Source of the DNA: Neobacillus cucumis
GTDB lineage: Bacteria; Bacillota; Bacilli; Bacillales; Cytobacillaceae
Direction of reading: 5' to 3'
Assembly: GCF_016908975.1 (NCBI RefSeq)
Contig: NZ_JAFBEX010000011.1
Location: 1-64,000, forward strand
Length of the DNA stretch: 64,000 nt
Both the position numbers and the translations under genes were made by a program. Shown here one piece after another: positions 11,613 through 22,496 of this stretch. Each line of letters opens with the position of its first letter. Position 1 is the stretch's first letter. The notes under the pieces are model-generated. The model was not told where the DNA came from. It was given only the letters and a program-made list of their open reading frames with translations, and did not search any database.

Positions 11613-12386
11613 TTGAAGAAACGAATTCTACTTTCGTTCAGCTTATTATCTGTTTTCTTATTTTTAACGGGATGCAGTGAAATTAAAAAGCCGATTACAT
11701 CAGAAAGTACAGGTTTATGGAATGAATACATCGTCTATCCTTTATCTTTGCTAATCAAAGAAGGAGCCCATTTACTTGGTGGAAGCTATGGATTATCCCT
11801 CATTGTGGTCACAATCGTAGTTCGATTAGCGATTCTGCCGCTTATGATCAAGCAAACGCGGAGTTCTAAAGCGATGCAGGCTTTGCAGCCAGAAATGAAG
11901 GCCCTTCGTGAAAAATATAGCTCTAAAGACCAAAAGACACAGCAAAAGCTTCAGCAGGAAACGATGGCACTTTTCCAAAAGCATGGTGTCAATCCAATGG
12001 CCGGATGTTTTCCTTTAATTATACAGATGCCGATTTTAATAGGTTTTTATCATGCCATCTCAAGAACGAGTGAAATTGCCTCAGATAGTTTCTTATGGTT
12101 CGACCTTGGTGAAAAAGACCCTTATTATATCTTGCCGATTCTTGCTGGGATTACAACCTTTATCCAACAAAAGTTAATGATGGCAGGACAAGAGCAAAAC
12201 CCACAAATGGCAATGATGCTATGGATGATGCCGATTATGATCGTATTCTTTGCGTTTAATTTCCCTGCAGCTCTTTCATTGTATTGGGTTGTCGGAAATA
12301 TATTTATGATAGTTCAAACCTATTTTATTAAAGGACCGGATCTCAAAGCGCAAGCTACCGGTAATGCGGGAGGAGCAAAAAAGTGA
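11613..12386 (+). CDS. spoIIIJ: membrane protein insertase YidC/SpoIIIJ
   Basis: This YidC/Oxa1 family insertase assembles membrane proteins; the SpoIIIJ form is also needed for forespore sigma-G activity in B. subtilis. The 257-residue protein begins with a lipoprotein signal peptide and lipobox LTGC (Cys21), then has about five membrane segments and the conserved [20 protein letters not shown] region. The start is TTG at 11613, with GGGAGG 9 bases upstream. It overlaps jag by 4 bases, so the two are translationally coupled. Confidence 0.95.
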   Translation: MKKRILLSFSLLSVFLFLTGCSEIKKPITSESTGLWNEYIVYPLSLLIKEGAHLLGGSYGLSLIVVTIVVRLAILPLMIKQTRSSKAMQALQPEMKALREKYSSKDQKTQQKLQQETMALFQKHGVNPMAGCFPLIIQMPILIGFYHAISRTSEIASDSFLWFDLGEKDPYYILPILAGITTFIQQKLMMAGQEQNPQMAMMLWMMPIMIVFFAFNFPAALSLYWVVGNIFMIVQTYFIKGPDLKAQATGNAGGAKK

Positions 12387-13006
12387 AACAGGTAACTGCT
12401 ACAGGACAAACTGTCGAAGAAGCAGTAGAATCAGCTTTAGCTCAATTAAATACCACCAAAGACCGCACAGATGTGGATATAATCGATGAAGGCAAAAAAG
12501 GGATATTCGGTATTTTTGGATCAAGGCCTGCCGTTGTCAAAGTAACAGTAATTATCGACCCGCTTGAAGAAGCAAAGAAATTTTTAACACAAGTAAGTGA
12601 ACAAATGGGAGCACCCGCGGATATTGAAATTAAACGTGACGGTAAACAGGTGACGTTTGTGATGACTGGTGCAAAAATAGCTCTGTTAATTGGAAAAAGA
12701 GGCCAAACGCTAAATTCACTGCAATATCTGACCCAGCTTGTCATTAACCGTCATGCTAATCAGTATTTAAATGTGATTTTGGATGCCGAGGATTACCGGA
12801 ACCGGAGAAATGAAACGTTAATTCAGTTGGCCCACCGGCTAGCAGGCAAGGCCATTAAGACAGGAAAAGATGTGGCCTTAGAGCCAATGCCTTCGTATGA
12901 GCGTAAAATTATTCATACTGCTTTATCTGAAAACAGACGCGTTAAAACACTTTCAGACGGATCTGAACCACACCGATTTATCGTCATCACACCAGTGAAG
13001 AGATAA
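12383..13006 (+). CDS. jag: RNA-binding protein Jag/KhpB
   Basis: Jag (KhpB) is an RNA-binding protein that follows spoIIIJ and affects cell division and small-RNA biology in related Gram-positives. The 207 residues comprise a Jag-N domain ([19 protein letters not shown]), a KH domain with [15 protein letters not shown], and an R3H domain ending [15 protein letters not shown]. The start is GTG at 12383, inside the end of spoIIIJ. Confidence 0.95.
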   Translation: MKQVTATGQTVEEAVESALAQLNTTKDRTDVDIIDEGKKGIFGIFGSRPAVVKVTVIIDPLEEAKKFLTQVSEQMGAPADIEIKRDGKQVTFVMTGAKIALLIGKRGQTLNSLQYLTQLVINRHANQYLNVILDAEDYRNRRNETLIQLAHRLAGKAIKTGKDVALEPMPSYERKIIHTALSENRRVKTLSDGSEPHRFIVITPVKR

Positions 13007-13020
13007 ACCATAATGATATC

Positions 13021-13055
13021 AAGACATTCTACTTTTTAGTAGAGTGTCTTTTTTT
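13021..13055 (+). terminator. spoIIIJ-jag terminator
   Basis: Stem AAGACA..CTACT / AGTAG..TGTCTT with a T loop and a run of seven T. Confidence 0.8.
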
Positions 13056-13358
13056 GTCTTATTTTGTTGATTGAAGTGAGCGCCTGGAGCGTAAATTAAC
13101 AATTAGTTGAACAGAACCTTTTAAAAGTTAGGCTGTTGATAACTTTCCATTGTGGTCAAAATAAAGGAGGAACTTCATCTTATTGTTATTCACATGTTGA
13201 TAAGTTAAAATAATAAAAGGACATTATAGATTGTGGATAAGTAGATTATTGAAGTTTGTTCTCTTTTTTAACCGAAAATGATGTGGTATTCTATTTTTTT
13301 GGAGATAAATCTGAAAGATATAAAATAGATTCATTTTTTTATTTGTGAGGTGAAGTAC
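13056..13358. other. jag-mnmE intergenic region with DnaA boxes and a repeat remnant
   Basis: At 13065-13101 is a shortened copy of the repeat at 20771-20840 (shared flanks TGTTGATTGAAG and GCGCCTGGAGCG). Further on are a one-mismatch DnaA box TTATTCACA (13186-13194) and a perfect TGTGGATAA (13232-13240). B. subtilis has a DnaA box cluster in the same trmE-jag gap. No gene is seen. Confidence 0.5.
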
Positions 13359-14744
13359 ATGGAATACGATACAATTGCCGCGATCTCGACACCGATGGGA
13401 GAAGGTGCGATTGCGATTGTGCGCCTGAGCGGGGATGAAGCCATCCCAATCGCGGACAAGTTGTTTAAAGGTGTTGGCGGGAAAAGGCTAAAAGAGGCTG
13501 CAAGTCATACCATTCACTATGGACACTTATTGGATCCTAAAAAAGGTGAAGTAATTGAAGAAGTAATGGTTTCGGTGATGAAGGGACCAAAGACTTTTAC
13601 CAAAGAGGATGTAGTGGAGATTAACTGCCATGGTGGAATTGTGTCAGTCAATCGAGTGCTGCAGCATGTCCTAAAGTATGGGGCAAGGCTGGCTGAACCA
13701 GGAGAGTTTACAAAACGAGCCTTTTTAAATGGGCGTATAGACTTATCCCAGGCAGAGGCGGTAATGGATTTAATCCGTGCTAAAACTGACCGGGCAATGA
13801 ATGTAGCCCTTGGTCAAATGGAAGGACGCCTCTCTAACCTGATACGAAGACTACGTCAGGAGATTCTAGAGGTACTGGCCCATGTCGAAGTAAATATTGA
13901 TTATCCGGAATATGATGATGTTGAAGAAATGACTCACAACCTGCTATTGGAAAAAGCCCATCTAGTACGCGAAGAGATTCAAAAGCTGCTTCAGACGTCT
14001 GAGCAGGGGAAAATTTTACGGGAAGGCTTGTCGACGGTCATTGTCGGACGGCCGAATGTGGGGAAATCTTCACTATTAAACAGTCTCGTTCATGAAAATA
14101 AAGCAATTGTTACAGATATTCCAGGAACGACTCGAGATGTCATTGAGGAATATGTGAATGTACGTGGCGTTCCGCTTCGATTATTAGATACGGCAGGTAT
14201 TCGTGAAACTGAGGATATTGTGGAACGGATTGGTGTGGAACGTTCTCGGCAAGTATTAAAAGAAGCCGATTTGATTTTATTAGTCTTGAATTATTCTGAT
14301 CAGCTGACACATGAGGATGAGAACTTGTTTGAAGTGGTCAAAGGCATGGATGTCATTGTGATTGTAAACAAAACGGACTTACCGCAGCAAATCGATATGG
14401 AACGGGTCCAGGAACTGGCTAAAGAACATAAATTGGTTACTACCTCATTATTAGAGGACCAAGGTGTCGATGCTCTTGAGGAAGCTATCTCTTCCTTATT
14501 TTTCGCAGGTGCAATTGAAGCAGGTGATATGACCTATGTTTCAAACACAAGACATATTGCCCTTTTAAATCAAAGTCTTCAAACGATTGAAGAGGCGATT
14601 GAAGGCGTGGAAATGGGAGTTCCAATTGATATTGTTCAAATTGATATGACCCGGACATGGGAGCTTCTAGGTGAAATTATCGGTGATAGTGTCCATGAGA
14701 GTCTAATTGATCAGCTGTTCTCACAATTTTGCTTAGGTAAATAG
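13359..14744 (+). CDS. mnmE: tRNA modification GTPase MnmE (TrmE)
   Basis: MnmE works with MnmG to add aminomethyl-type groups to U34 of certain tRNAs. The 461-residue protein has the N-terminal tetrahydrofolate-binding domain ([19 protein letters not shown]), an inserted G domain ([29 protein letters not shown]) and the C-terminal FCLGK motif with its essential Cys. The ORF opens at GTG 13350, but ATG 13359 has GAGGTG six bases upstream and matches the family start. It is 139 bases ahead of mnmG. Confidence 0.97.
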   Translation: MEYDTIAAISTPMGEGAIAIVRLSGDEAIPIADKLFKGVGGKRLKEAASHTIHYGHLLDPKKGEVIEEVMVSVMKGPKTFTKEDVVEINCHGGIVSVNRVLQHVLKYGARLAEPGEFTKRAFLNGRIDLSQAEAVMDLIRAKTDRAMNVALGQMEGRLSNLIRRLRQEILEVLAHVEVNIDYPEYDDVEEMTHNLLLEKAHLVREEIQKLLQTSEQGKILREGLSTVIVGRPNVGKSSLLNSLVHENKAIVTDIPGTTRDVIEEYVNVRGVPLRLLDTAGIRETEDIVERIGVERSRQVLKEADLILLVLNYSDQLTHEDENLFEVVKGMDVIVIVNKTDLPQQIDMERVQELAKEHKLVTTSLLEDQGVDALEEAISSLFFAGAIEAGDMTYVSNTRHIALLNQSLQTIEEAIEGVEMGVPIDIVQIDMTRTWELLGEIIGDSVHESLIDQLFSQFCLGK

Positions 14745-14883
14745 AAATCTAAGGCAGGCATTCGTTTTACTAATGCCTATTTTCGGATACGATAAATAAA
14801 AAGCGTTCTTTTCATTCGAAGTTTGAAGAATGGAGTTAGGAGAAGCAAGATTTCCGCACTGAGTACGGAAAAGGAGGAAACAC

Positions 14884-16773
14884 ATGCAATACGAAGCAGG
14901 AAATTTTGACGTCGTTGTTGTTGGCGCAGGTCATGCCGGTTGTGAGGCTGGACTTGCAGCGGCAAGACTTGGCGCAAAAACATTAATGATAACAATTAAT
15001 TTAGATATGGTGGCTTTTATGCCATGTAACCCATCTGTTGGCGGACCAGCAAAGGGGATCGTTGTACGGGAAATCGACGCACTTGGCGGCGAAATGGGTA
15101 AGAATATTGATAAAACTTACATCCAGATGAGAATGTTAAATACCGGCAAAGGACCTGCAGTCAGAGCGTTACGGGCGCAAGCAGATAAATTTGCCTATCA
15201 GCATGAAATGAAAAAAACACTCGAAGAAGAACCGAATTTAACCTTGCTTCAGGGAATGGTTGAACAATTGATCGTTGAAGACGGAGTTGTCCAAGGGGTC
15301 ATGACCAAAACGGGTGCCATTTACCGTTCTAAAACCGTTGTTATTACTACCGGTACCTACCTGCGAGGGGAAATTATTTTAGGAGAATTAAAATACTCAA
15401 GCGGTCCGAACAATCAACAGCCGTCCATCAAGCTATCTGAACACTTGGAAGAGCTTGGATTTGAATTAATCCGCTTTAAAACCGGAACACCACCTAGGGT
15501 AAACAGCAATACGATTGATTACAGCAAGACAGAAATCCAGCCAGGCGATGATGTTCCTAGAGCTTTTTCATATGAAACAACCAAATACATTACCGATCAG
15601 CTTCCATGCTGGTTAACCTATACAAATGATCAAACACATCAAATCATTGATAACAATCTGCATCGTTCACCGATGTTTTCCGGCATGATTAAAGGAACTG
15701 GTCCAAGGTACTGTCCATCGATTGAAGATAAGGTGGTTCGTTTCAATGACAAGCCGCGCCATCAAATCTTCTTAGAGCCGGAGGGCAGAAATACACAAGA
15801 GGTTTATGTGCAGGGAATGTCAACCAGTTTACCTGAAGATGTACAGCTGAAAATGCTTAAATCAGTGCCTGGATTAGAAAATGCCCAAATGATGAGAGCG
15901 GGATATGCCATCGAATATGATGCGATTGTTCCGACACAGTTATGGCCTACTTTAGAGACAAAGGTTATTAAAAATCTCTATACGGCCGGACAAATTAATG
16001 GAACAAGCGGTTATGAAGAAGCCGCTGGGCAGGGAGTCATGGCTGGAATCAATGCAGGGTTAAATGCATTAGGCAGAGAAGAATTAATTTTGAGCCGTTC
16101 AGATGCTTATATTGGTGTATTAATCGATGATTTGATTACAAAAGGAACGAATGAGCCCTACCGCCTGCTAACTTCACGTGCGGAATATCGTCTGCTGCTG
16201 CGTCATGATAATGCCGACCTTCGTTTAACTGAGATCGGACACAAAATTGGTCTCATCCGTGATGACCGCTATGAAGCGTTTGTAGTAAAAAAGGCAGCCA
16301 TTGAAGCAGAAAAGGAACGATTGCAGTCGATTATCTTAAAACCATCTGCAGAAGTGCAAGCATTAATCCGCAGCATCGGCGGCAGTGAACTGAAAGATGG
16401 TATTCGTGCCTCTGATTTATTAAAAAGACCGGAAATGACGTATGAGTTATTAGAAAAACTAACCAAGAGCGATATTCCTTTGGAAGATGACATGAAGGAG
16501 CAGGTGGAAATCCAAATCAAATATGAGGGTTATATTGATAAATCCTTACAACAAGTAGAGCGTCTTAAGAAAATGGAAAACAAACGGATTCCTGAAAATA
16601 TTGATTATGATGCGATTAACGGGCTGGCAACAGAAGCCAAGCAAAAGCTTAAGAAAATTAAACCGGTATCGCTTGCCCAAGCTTCAAGGATTTCCGGAGT
16701 TAACCCGGCTGATATTTCCATACTACTTGTCTATCTTGAACAAGGAAGAATTGCTAAAGTTTCGAATGAATAA
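14884..16773 (+). CDS. mnmG: tRNA modification enzyme MnmG (GidA)
   Basis: MnmG is the FAD-dependent partner of MnmE. The 629-residue protein has the dinucleotide fold [18 protein letters not shown] near residue 11, the family signatures [11 protein letters not shown] and [12 protein letters not shown], and a C-terminal helical domain that contacts MnmE. AGGAGG precedes the ATG. The stop codon abuts a dispersed repeat. Confidence 0.97.
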   Translation: MQYEAGNFDVVVVGAGHAGCEAGLAAARLGAKTLMITINLDMVAFMPCNPSVGGPAKGIVVREIDALGGEMGKNIDKTYIQMRMLNTGKGPAVRALRAQADKFAYQHEMKKTLEEEPNLTLLQGMVEQLIVEDGVVQGVMTKTGAIYRSKTVVITTGTYLRGEIILGELKYSSGPNNQQPSIKLSEHLEELGFELIRFKTGTPPRVNSNTIDYSKTEIQPGDDVPRAFSYETTKYITDQLPCWLTYTNDQTHQIIDNNLHRSPMFSGMIKGTGPRYCPSIEDKVVRFNDKPRHQIFLEPEGRNTQEVYVQGMSTSLPEDVQLKMLKSVPGLENAQMMRAGYAIEYDAIVPTQLWPTLETKVIKNLYTAGQINGTSGYEEAAGQGVMAGINAGLNALGREELILSRSDAYIGVLIDDLITKGTNEPYRLLTSRAEYRLLLRHDNADLRLTEIGHKIGLIRDDRYEAFVVKKAAIEAEKERLQSIILKPSAEVQALIRSIGGSELKDGIRASDLLKRPEMTYELLEKLTKSDIPLEDDMKEQVEIQIKYEGYIDKSLQQVERLKKMENKRIPENIDYDAINGLATEAKQKLKKIKPVSLAQASRISGVNPADISILLVYLEQGRIAKVSNE

Positions 16774-17018
16774 GAAAAGCGTAAGCGCCTTGGGAAGCCC
16801 CGACTAGCACAAGACAAGCCGGCCGAAAGGTTGTTCTTTACCTTTTGGACGGATTGATCTAAATGTGGAGGCGACTGTTCTGGGACTCTAGGCTAAGACG
16901 ACCACTGTAAGAAGGCGCTTTTTGCCTTCTTCAGGGGGTGGCTTAGACTTCGAGTCCCAAAGAGCCGCAACTGGATAAGCTTGTGACCTCGAGGAGCTAG
17001 GCGCTGAAGCTGGACAAT
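16773..17018. repeat. dispersed repeat, family A, enlarged copy
   Basis: Starts AGAAAAGCGTAAGCGCCTTG and ends GGAGCTAGGCGCTGAAGCTG, but is about twice the usual length. Two inner blocks (GGACGGATTGATCTAAATG and TTCAGGGGGTGGCTTAGAC) look like parts of two elements joined. It fills the mnmG-rsmG gap. A separate hairpin GCCGCGGGGCTCTAATAAAA / ACCGCGGC lies at about 17061-17095. Confidence 0.65.
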
Positions 17019-17127
17019 TCTCAAAGACTAATGAAAATTTTTAAATTAAATGAATAGCTAGCCGCGGGGCTCTAATAAAAGAGTACCACCGCGGCCATGC
17101 TGGATAGTTAGCGAGGAAGATTTGTTA

Positions 17128-17844
17128 ATGAATATCGAACAATTTACGGCGAACCTTCAGGAAAAGGGGATTACTCTTTCCGAAAAACAGCTTGACCAAT
17201 TTGAAACATATTTTACCACCTTGGTTGAGTGGAACGAAAAAATGAACTTAACGGCAATTACAGAAAAAACAGAAGTATATTTAAAGCATTTTTATGACTC
17301 AATTACAGCATCCTTTTATTTTGATTTTTCGAATCCTTTCCATTTATGTGATGTTGGTGCCGGGGCTGGTTTCCCAAGTATTCCATTAAAAATTGTCTTC
17401 CCGCATATAGAAGTGACGATTGTAGATTCATTAAACAAACGAATTTCCTTTTTAAATCATCTAACCAATGTCCTAAATTTGGAGCATGTCCATTTGGTTC
17501 ATGACCGTGCCGAAACCTTTGGTATAAACCCTGCCTATCGAGAAAATTTTGATGTGGTGACAGCACGAGCAGTAGCCAGAATGTCTGTTTTGAGTGAATT
17601 TTGTTTGCCATTAGCTAGAGTGGGCGGACATTTTCTTGCCATGAAAGCTTTGCATGCAAAGGATGAATTAGAGGCGGCCCAAAAGGCGATTACAACTCTT
17701 GGTGGCAAGTTAGAACAGGTCCATACATTTACGCTGCCAATGGAAGATAGTGAAAGATCAATCTTAATTATTAAAAAAGAAAAGCATACGCCAAAGAAGT
17801 ATCCGCGAAAGCCTGGTACACCGGCCAAATCGCCCATTGAGTAA
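17128..17844 (+). CDS. rsmG: 16S rRNA (guanine527-N7)-methyltransferase RsmG (GidB)
   Basis: RsmG methylates G527 of 16S rRNA; loss gives low-level streptomycin resistance. The 238-residue protein has the SAM-binding motif [15 protein letters not shown] near residue 75 and a long basic tail ([20 protein letters not shown]). The reading frame is open from TTG 17122, but ATG 17128 is better spaced from AGGAAG and fits the family. Confidence 0.95.
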   Translation: MNIEQFTANLQEKGITLSEKQLDQFETYFTTLVEWNEKMNLTAITEKTEVYLKHFYDSITASFYFDFSNPFHLCDVGAGAGFPSIPLKIVFPHIEVTIVDSLNKRISFLNHLTNVLNLEHVHLVHDRAETFGINPAYRENFDVVTARAVARMSVLSEFCLPLARVGGHFLAMKALHAKDELEAAQKAITTLGGKLEQVHTFTLPMEDSERSILIIKKEKHTPKKYPRKPGTPAKSPIE

Positions 17845-17979
17845 TGCAGGAGGCTATAGGACTAAAGCTTTCTGATGTTTAAAAAGCGGTACATTTTTAC
17901 AAAAATAGTCTCCTTAGCAGGAAGAAATTATTTGAATCTAGAATAAATAAAAGGGAGTTTCGTAAAGGTGGTGTTGGGG

Positions 17980-18843
17980 ATGAAGAGTTCATTTACACGC
18001 TTTTTTGGCCTCGGCGAAAAGGGAGAGCAAGAGGTTGAGCAAGAGATTGAGCAGGATATAGAACGAGGCGAAGAAATCAAGAAGATACCAATAAATCAAA
18101 TTATTCCGAACCGATTCCAGCCACGGACGGTATTTGATGAAGACAAGATTGAAGAACTATCTCGTACGATTCATATACATGGAATTATTCAGCCCATTGT
18201 CGTTCGGGAGTTTGCTGCCGATAAATTCGAAATAATTGCTGGAGAACGGCGCTGGCGGGCGATGAAAAAGCTTGGCTGGGCAGAAGCACCGGCCATTGTG
18301 AAAAACCTTTCGGATACAGAAACCGCATCTGTTGCGCTTATTGAGAATTTACAACGGGAGGAATTATCTCCGATTGAGGAAGCCCTTGCTTATGGAAAGT
18401 TGCTTGAACTTCATAATTTGACGCAAGAGGCATTAGCACAGCGTCTGGGAAAAGGTCAGTCAACTGTCGCAAACAAGCTGCGTCTTCTTAAACTGCCTCA
18501 ACCCGTTCAGGATGCCTTATTAAACAAGGTAATTACGGAGCGTCATGCGCGTGCTCTCATTCCGCTTAAGGATCCAGAAAAACAAGTGGCCTTATTAGCT
18601 GAAGTGCTGGAACGTAATTTAAATGTGAAGCAAACGGAAGAACGAGTGGTCCGGCTGCTTGAACAAAAGAATCCACAGCCAAAACCAAAGCGTAAAGCTT
18701 TTAGTAAAGATATGCGAATTGCTGTCAATACCATTCGTCAATCCCTTTCCATGGTATCGGACAGTGGGATCAACTTGGATGCAGAAGAAGAAGAATTTGA
18801 CGAATTTTATCAATTCACCATTCGGATTCCAAAGAAAAAATAA
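17980..18843 (+). CDS. noc: nucleoid occlusion protein Noc
   Basis: Noc is a ParB-like CTPase that binds scattered chromosomal sites and the membrane to stop division over the nucleoid. The 287-residue protein starts [15 protein letters not shown], an amphipathic membrane-targeting helix, then has the ParB-type CTP domain ([30 protein letters not shown]) and a helix-turn-helix ([19 protein letters not shown]). The start at 17980 rather than 17968 follows the Noc N-terminus. Soj and Spo0J follow. Confidence 0.94.
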   Translation: MKSSFTRFFGLGEKGEQEVEQEIEQDIERGEEIKKIPINQIIPNRFQPRTVFDEDKIEELSRTIHIHGIIQPIVVREFAADKFEIIAGERRWRAMKKLGWAEAPAIVKNLSDTETASVALIENLQREELSPIEEALAYGKLLELHNLTQEALAQRLGKGQSTVANKLRLLKLPQPVQDALLNKVITERHARALIPLKDPEKQVALLAEVLERNLNVKQTEERVVRLLEQKNPQPKPKRKAFSKDMRIAVNTIRQSLSMVSDSGINLDAEEEEFDEFYQFTIRIPKKK

Positions 18844-18856
18844 TAGTTGAAATGTA

Positions 18857-18891
18857 GAACCAGACATTTGATGATGTTTGGTTCTTTTTTT
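18857..18891 (+). terminator. noc terminator
   Basis: Stem GAACCAGACAT / ATGTTTGGTTC with one mismatch, then seven T. Confidence 0.8.
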
Positions 18892-19095
18892 GCTAGATTA
18901 CCAATTTACTTTAACTATCTAGAAAAAATAATCTTAAAGCCATGATGGAAATTTTTTAGAAATAAAGCAACTGCAATTAAAATCATGGTAAAATAAAGGA
19001 ATGGAAATTTTACTTCCTTTTCCTTATAAGAGATAATTAACATATTTGATAGAATGTAAGATTACTATTTTTAAATTTTTAGGGTAGGTGACAAC

Positions 19096-19857
19096 GTGGG
19101 GAAAATCCTTTCAATCGCAAATCAAAAAGGTGGAGTCGGAAAAACGACAACCTCTGTCAACCTAGGTGCCTGCTTAGCTTACATTGGAAAACGGGTCTTA
19201 CTAGTCGATATTGATCCGCAGGGAAATGCAACAAGCGGAGTTGGTATTGAAAAGGCTGAAGTTGAACAGTGTATATATGATGTGTTAGTAGATGATGTGG
19301 AAGCAAAGGATGTTATCAAAACAACATCTGTTGAAAATTTGTATGCTTTGCCAGCTACTATTCAATTAGCAGGAGCCGAAATTGAATTGGTTCCAACGAT
19401 TTCTAGAGAAGTTCGCTTAAAACGCGCTCTGGGAGAAGTGAAGGATCAGTTTGATTATATAATAATTGATTGTCCGCCTTCATTAGGACTGTTAACATTA
19501 AACGCATTAACCGCATCAGACGCGGTATTAATTCCCGTACAATGTGAGTACTATGCATTAGAAGGACTTAGTCAATTATTAAATACAGTCCGACTTGTCC
19601 AAAAACATTTAAATCAAGATTTAAAAATTGAAGGCGTATTATTAACCATGCTTGATGCAAGGACTAATTTAGGTCTTCAAGTCATTGAAGAAGTAAAAAA
19701 ATACTTCCAAGATAAAGTATATAAAACCATTATCCCAAGAAATGTCCGTCTAAGTGAAGCACCAAGCCACGGGGAGCCGATTATTACGTATGATGCCAAA
19801 TCCCGCGGTGCCGAAGTTTATTTAGATTTAGCGAAGGAAGTGGTCTCAAATGGCTAA
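19096..19857 (+). CDS. soj: chromosome partitioning ATPase Soj (ParA)
   Basis: Soj is a Walker-type ATPase that regulates DnaA and cooperates with Spo0J in origin segregation. The 253 residues carry the deviant Walker [15 protein letters not shown] near residue 10, the Walker A' region [14 protein letters not shown] and the Walker B-like IIDCPPSLG. The start is GTG 19096, with AGGTG upstream. It overlaps spo0J by 8 bases, indicating coupled translation. Confidence 0.96.
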   Translation: MGKILSIANQKGGVGKTTTSVNLGACLAYIGKRVLLVDIDPQGNATSGVGIEKAEVEQCIYDVLVDDVEAKDVIKTTSVENLYALPATIQLAGAEIELVPTISREVRLKRALGEVKDQFDYIIIDCPPSLGLLTLNALTASDAVLIPVQCEYYALEGLSQLLNTVRLVQKHLNQDLKIEGVLLTMLDARTNLGLQVIEEVKKYFQDKVYKTIIPRNVRLSEAPSHGEPIITYDAKSRGAEVYLDLAKEVVSNG

Positions 19858-20701
19858 AGGTTTAGGAAAAGGACTGAATGCTTTTTTTAATGAAGCAAGT
19901 AAGGAAGAAACAGTCCAGGAAATTAAGCTAAAGGAACTTCGTCCAAACCCGTATCAGCCACGAAAAACCTTCCAGCAAGAAACCATTGATGAATTAAGAG
20001 ATTCCATTATAGAGCATGGAATTCTCCAGCCGATAGTTGTTCGCAAAAGTATCAAAGGTTATGAAATTGTGGTCGGTGAACGCCGTTTCCGTGCTGCTAA
20101 AGAGGCAAAGCTTGAAACGATACCGGCTGTTGTGCGTGAGCTGACGGAACAGCAAATGATGGAATTAGCTGTACTAGAAAACTTGCAAAGGGAAGATTTA
20201 AACCCAATTGAAGAGGGACAAGCCTATCAAACCTTAATTGAAAAGTTGAAGCTTACTCAGGAAGAGGTTGCCAAGCGGTTAGGTAAAAGTCGTCCGCATA
20301 TTACGAACCATATCCGCCTCCTTTCTCTCCCTCCTAAAATTCAAGAGTTTATTTCCAACGGGAGTATTTCAATGGGGCACGGTCGTGCATTGCTTGGATT
20401 GAGACAAAAAGCAAAGTTGACCGTTCTTGTAGAAAAGGTCATAAATGAAGGTCTAAATGTCCGCCAATTAGAAAAGGTAATTCAGCAGCTAAATGAGAAT
20501 GTTTCACGTGAAACCAAGAAACCAGAAAAGAAAAAAGATGTATTCCTGCAGCAGCACGAGTATTCTCTTCGTGAACGTTTCGGAACCACTGTAAATATCG
20601 TTCAGAATAAGAATAAAGGGAAAATCGAAATCGAATTTTTCTCCCAAGAAGACCTAGAGCGGATTTTAGAAATGCTTGATCACGAAAAAGCTAACTTATA
20701 A
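19850..20701 (+). CDS. spo0J: chromosome partitioning protein Spo0J (ParB)
   Basis: Spo0J is the CTP-dependent clamp that loads at parS and recruits SMC to the origin. The 283-residue protein has a short Soj-stimulating N-terminus ([11 protein letters not shown]), the CTPase motifs GERRFRAAK and [14 protein letters not shown], a helix-turn-helix ([16 protein letters not shown]) and a C-terminal dimer domain. A parS site lies inside its own coding sequence at 20500-20515. Confidence 0.97.
   Translation: MAKGLGKGLNAFFNEASKEETVQEIKLKELRPNPYQPRKTFQQETIDELRDSIIEHGILQPIVVRKSIKGYEIVVGERRFRAAKEAKLETIPAVVRELTEQQMMELAVLENLQREDLNPIEEGQAYQTLIEKLKLTQEEVAKRLGKSRPHITNHIRLLSLPPKIQEFISNGSISMGHGRALLGLRQKAKLTVLVEKVINEGLNVRQLEKVIQQLNENVSRETKKPEKKKDVFLQQHEYSLRERFGTTVNIVQNKNKGKIEIEFFSQEDLERILEMLDHEKANL
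20500..20515. promoter_or_regulatory. parS: parS site within spo0J
   Basis: TGTTTCACGTGAAACC matches the 16-base consensus TGTTTCACGTGAAACA at 15 of 16 positions. An internal parS in spo0J is also found in B. subtilis. Confidence 0.93.
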
Positions 20702-20704
20702 CAG

Positions 20705-20729
20705 ACTCGCCTCCATGGCGAGTTTTTTT
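20705..20729 (+). terminator. soj-spo0J terminator
   Basis: Stem ACTCGCC / GGCGAGT, loop TCCAT, followed by seven T. Confidence 0.85.
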
Positions 20730-20770
20730 ATGGTAAGGATATGTTAAACAACATTTTCGTTTTTAAATTC

Positions 20771-20840
20771 TGTTGATTGAAGCGTAAGGCACTCGCTTCC
20801 CGGCACGCCCGCGGAAAGCGAGCGCCTGGAGCGAGAATTA
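20771..20840. repeat. GC-rich palindromic repeat
   Basis: TTGATTGAAGCG, then CTCGCTTCC...GGAAAGCGAG around a GC-rich centre, then GCGCCTGGAGCG. A shortened version is at 13065-13101. Confidence 0.6.
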
Positions 20841-20935
20841 TAACATAGCTTAATGAAAAATTCTTTTCATCCATTAGGAAACGTGATAGGTTATATCTAT
20901 TGTTATTTCGTAAGGCGAATAAAGGAGATAAAAAC

Positions 20936-21649
20936 ATGTTTTTACTAGGAACACTTGTTAACGGACTGTTAATCATCATCGGTACTCTCCTTGGCAAACT
21001 GTTAAATCGAATACCTGAGGGAATGAAAGTAACCGTCATGCATGCCATTGGACTAGCTGTTATGGTATTAGGTCTACAAATGGGCTTAAAGAGTGATAAT
21101 TTCCTGATTGTGATTCTCAGTTTAGTATTCGGTGCGATTACCGGAGAAATGCTGAAATTAGAGGATAAATTAAATGATTTAGGTGGTTGGCTAGAGCGGA
21201 AAGTTGGCTCGAATGGGAAAGGGAGTATTTCTGAAGGGTTTGTCACCGCGACATTAATATTTGTCATTGGTGCAATGGCCATCATTGGTGCACTTGATAG
21301 CGGAATTCGTGGCGACCATTCTGTATTGTATACGAAATCAATCATTGATGGATTTACGGCGTTAATCTTAACAACTACCCTTGGAATAGGTGTTATTTTT
21401 TCAGCTGTCCCTGTTGTTCTTTATGAAGGGTTGATTGCTTTATTTGCTACGCAAATTGACCAATTTGTTCCCAAAGAATTAATGAACCAGTTTATTGCAG
21501 AAATGACAGCTACTGGCGGTGTGATGATTTTTGCGATTGGTTTAAATCTGACAGGGATCATTAAAATTAAAGTCGCTAACCTCCTGCCAGGAATTGTAGT
21601 CACAGGGATGATTGTCACCATTCTCTATTACTATCATCATATGAACTAA
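20936..21649 (+). CDS. DUF554 family membrane protein
   Basis: This 237-residue hydrophobic protein belongs to the DUF554 (YqgA/YdfK-like) family; no transport substrate or reaction is firmly known. It starts MFLLGTLVNGLLIIIGTLLG with an immediate membrane segment and has about seven membrane segments, including AIGLAVMVLGLQMGLKS and ATLIFVIGAMAIIGALDSGI. ATG 20936 has AGGAG upstream; the longer frame from 20900 lacks one. It is convergent with yyaC, sharing a two-way terminator. Confidence 0.85.
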   Translation: MFLLGTLVNGLLIIIGTLLGKLLNRIPEGMKVTVMHAIGLAVMVLGLQMGLKSDNFLIVILSLVFGAITGEMLKLEDKLNDLGGWLERKVGSNGKGSISEGFVTATLIFVIGAMAIIGALDSGIRGDHSVLYTKSIIDGFTALILTTTLGIGVIFSAVPVVLYEGLIALFATQIDQFVPKELMNQFIAEMTATGGVMIFAIGLNLTGIIKIKVANLLPGIVVTGMIVTILYYYHHMN

Positions 21650-21658
21650 GTCAAATTC

Positions 21659-21690
21659 AAAGAGCAATCAACATGATTGCTCTTAATTTG
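21659..21690. terminator. two-way terminator between DUF554 gene and yyaC
   Basis: Perfect stem AGAGCAATCA / TGATTGCTCT with a 3-base loop, A/T-rich on both sides. It overlaps the last codons of yyaC. Confidence 0.7.
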
Positions 21691-22297
21691 TTTTTTCATT
21701 CTCTGCCCAATCCAACTCAGTCCAATTTCCTCTTTGATAGAGCTGGTTTGCTTGGTAAATTCCTAAGGCAATCGTTTTAGCCATTTTCATGACAAGATTT
21801 AATCTGGTATTTTGCAAAACAAAGAATTCCATAAATCCGCTGACATTGACGATTCCTGTAATATGGATGTCACCGACAGCAGGAAGATCCTTGTTTACCC
21901 CTGCACCAGGTTTAACGGGCCCATTCCCCACTTGAATTATGCCAACACTTTTCACACGTCCTAAGCAAGCATCGATCCCAATAACATATGGATTGGCGTG
22001 AATAGCGTTAATTTCCCGCAGCTTGTCAGCAAGATTAACAGCATGGATAGGCTCATCTAACGTTCCGTAGACGAAAAACGAGTGGAGCTTCTTCTCTTCA
22101 AGAAGACTGCCGACTAGCGGACCTAATGAATCCCCTGTAGAGCGGTCTGTCCCAATACAAACAAAGACAATTGGGCGCATTGTTACAAAAGGAATATTCA
22201 GGAGTAATTCTCTTGCAAGCCGTTCAGCTGCATTCGAATCATCATGAACAATGCTTACCTTCCCCCTCCTGTCAAAAAGGCTAGTCTTCAAATTCAT
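21683..22297 (-). CDS. yyaC: spore protease-like protein YyaC (DUF1256)
   Basis: YyaC proteins are related to the germination protease GPR and are present in endospore formers. The 204-residue protein has VCIGTDRSTGDSLGPLVGSLL near residue 46 and VIGIDACLGRVKSVGIIQVG near 107, both GPR-like. Its substrate is not established. The ATG has AGGGAGTGG upstream. It supports assignment of the organism to spore formers. Confidence 0.88.
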   Translation of the reverse strand: MNLKTSLFDRRGKVSIVHDDSNAAERLARELLLNIPFVTMRPIVFVCIGTDRSTGDSLGPLVGSLLEEKKLHSFFVYGTLDEPIHAVNLADKLREINAIHANPYVIGIDACLGRVKSVGIIQVGNGPVKPGAGVNKDLPAVGDIHITGIVNVSGFMEFFVLQNTRLNLVMKMAKTIALGIYQANQLYQRGNWTELDWAENEKTN

Positions 22298-22496
22298 TTA
22301 CGTCCACTCCCTAAACCATAATCAGTGTATTATAAAAAACGCTAATGGATTGTTTGCAGCTACTTTTTAAATAGTATACGGAAAATTCCGAAAATCTATA
22401 CATCCTAGTGGTAAAAAATGAAAATTCATAATGCTATTATCTAAGTAGAAAAATTGTTAAAATAGAGTGGGTAATGACGGTTGAGGAAGGTGTTTT

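Noticed and set aside
17968..18843. noc as a second spo0J
   Set aside because: The N-terminal [12 protein letters not shown] membrane helix and its position upstream of soj identify Noc.
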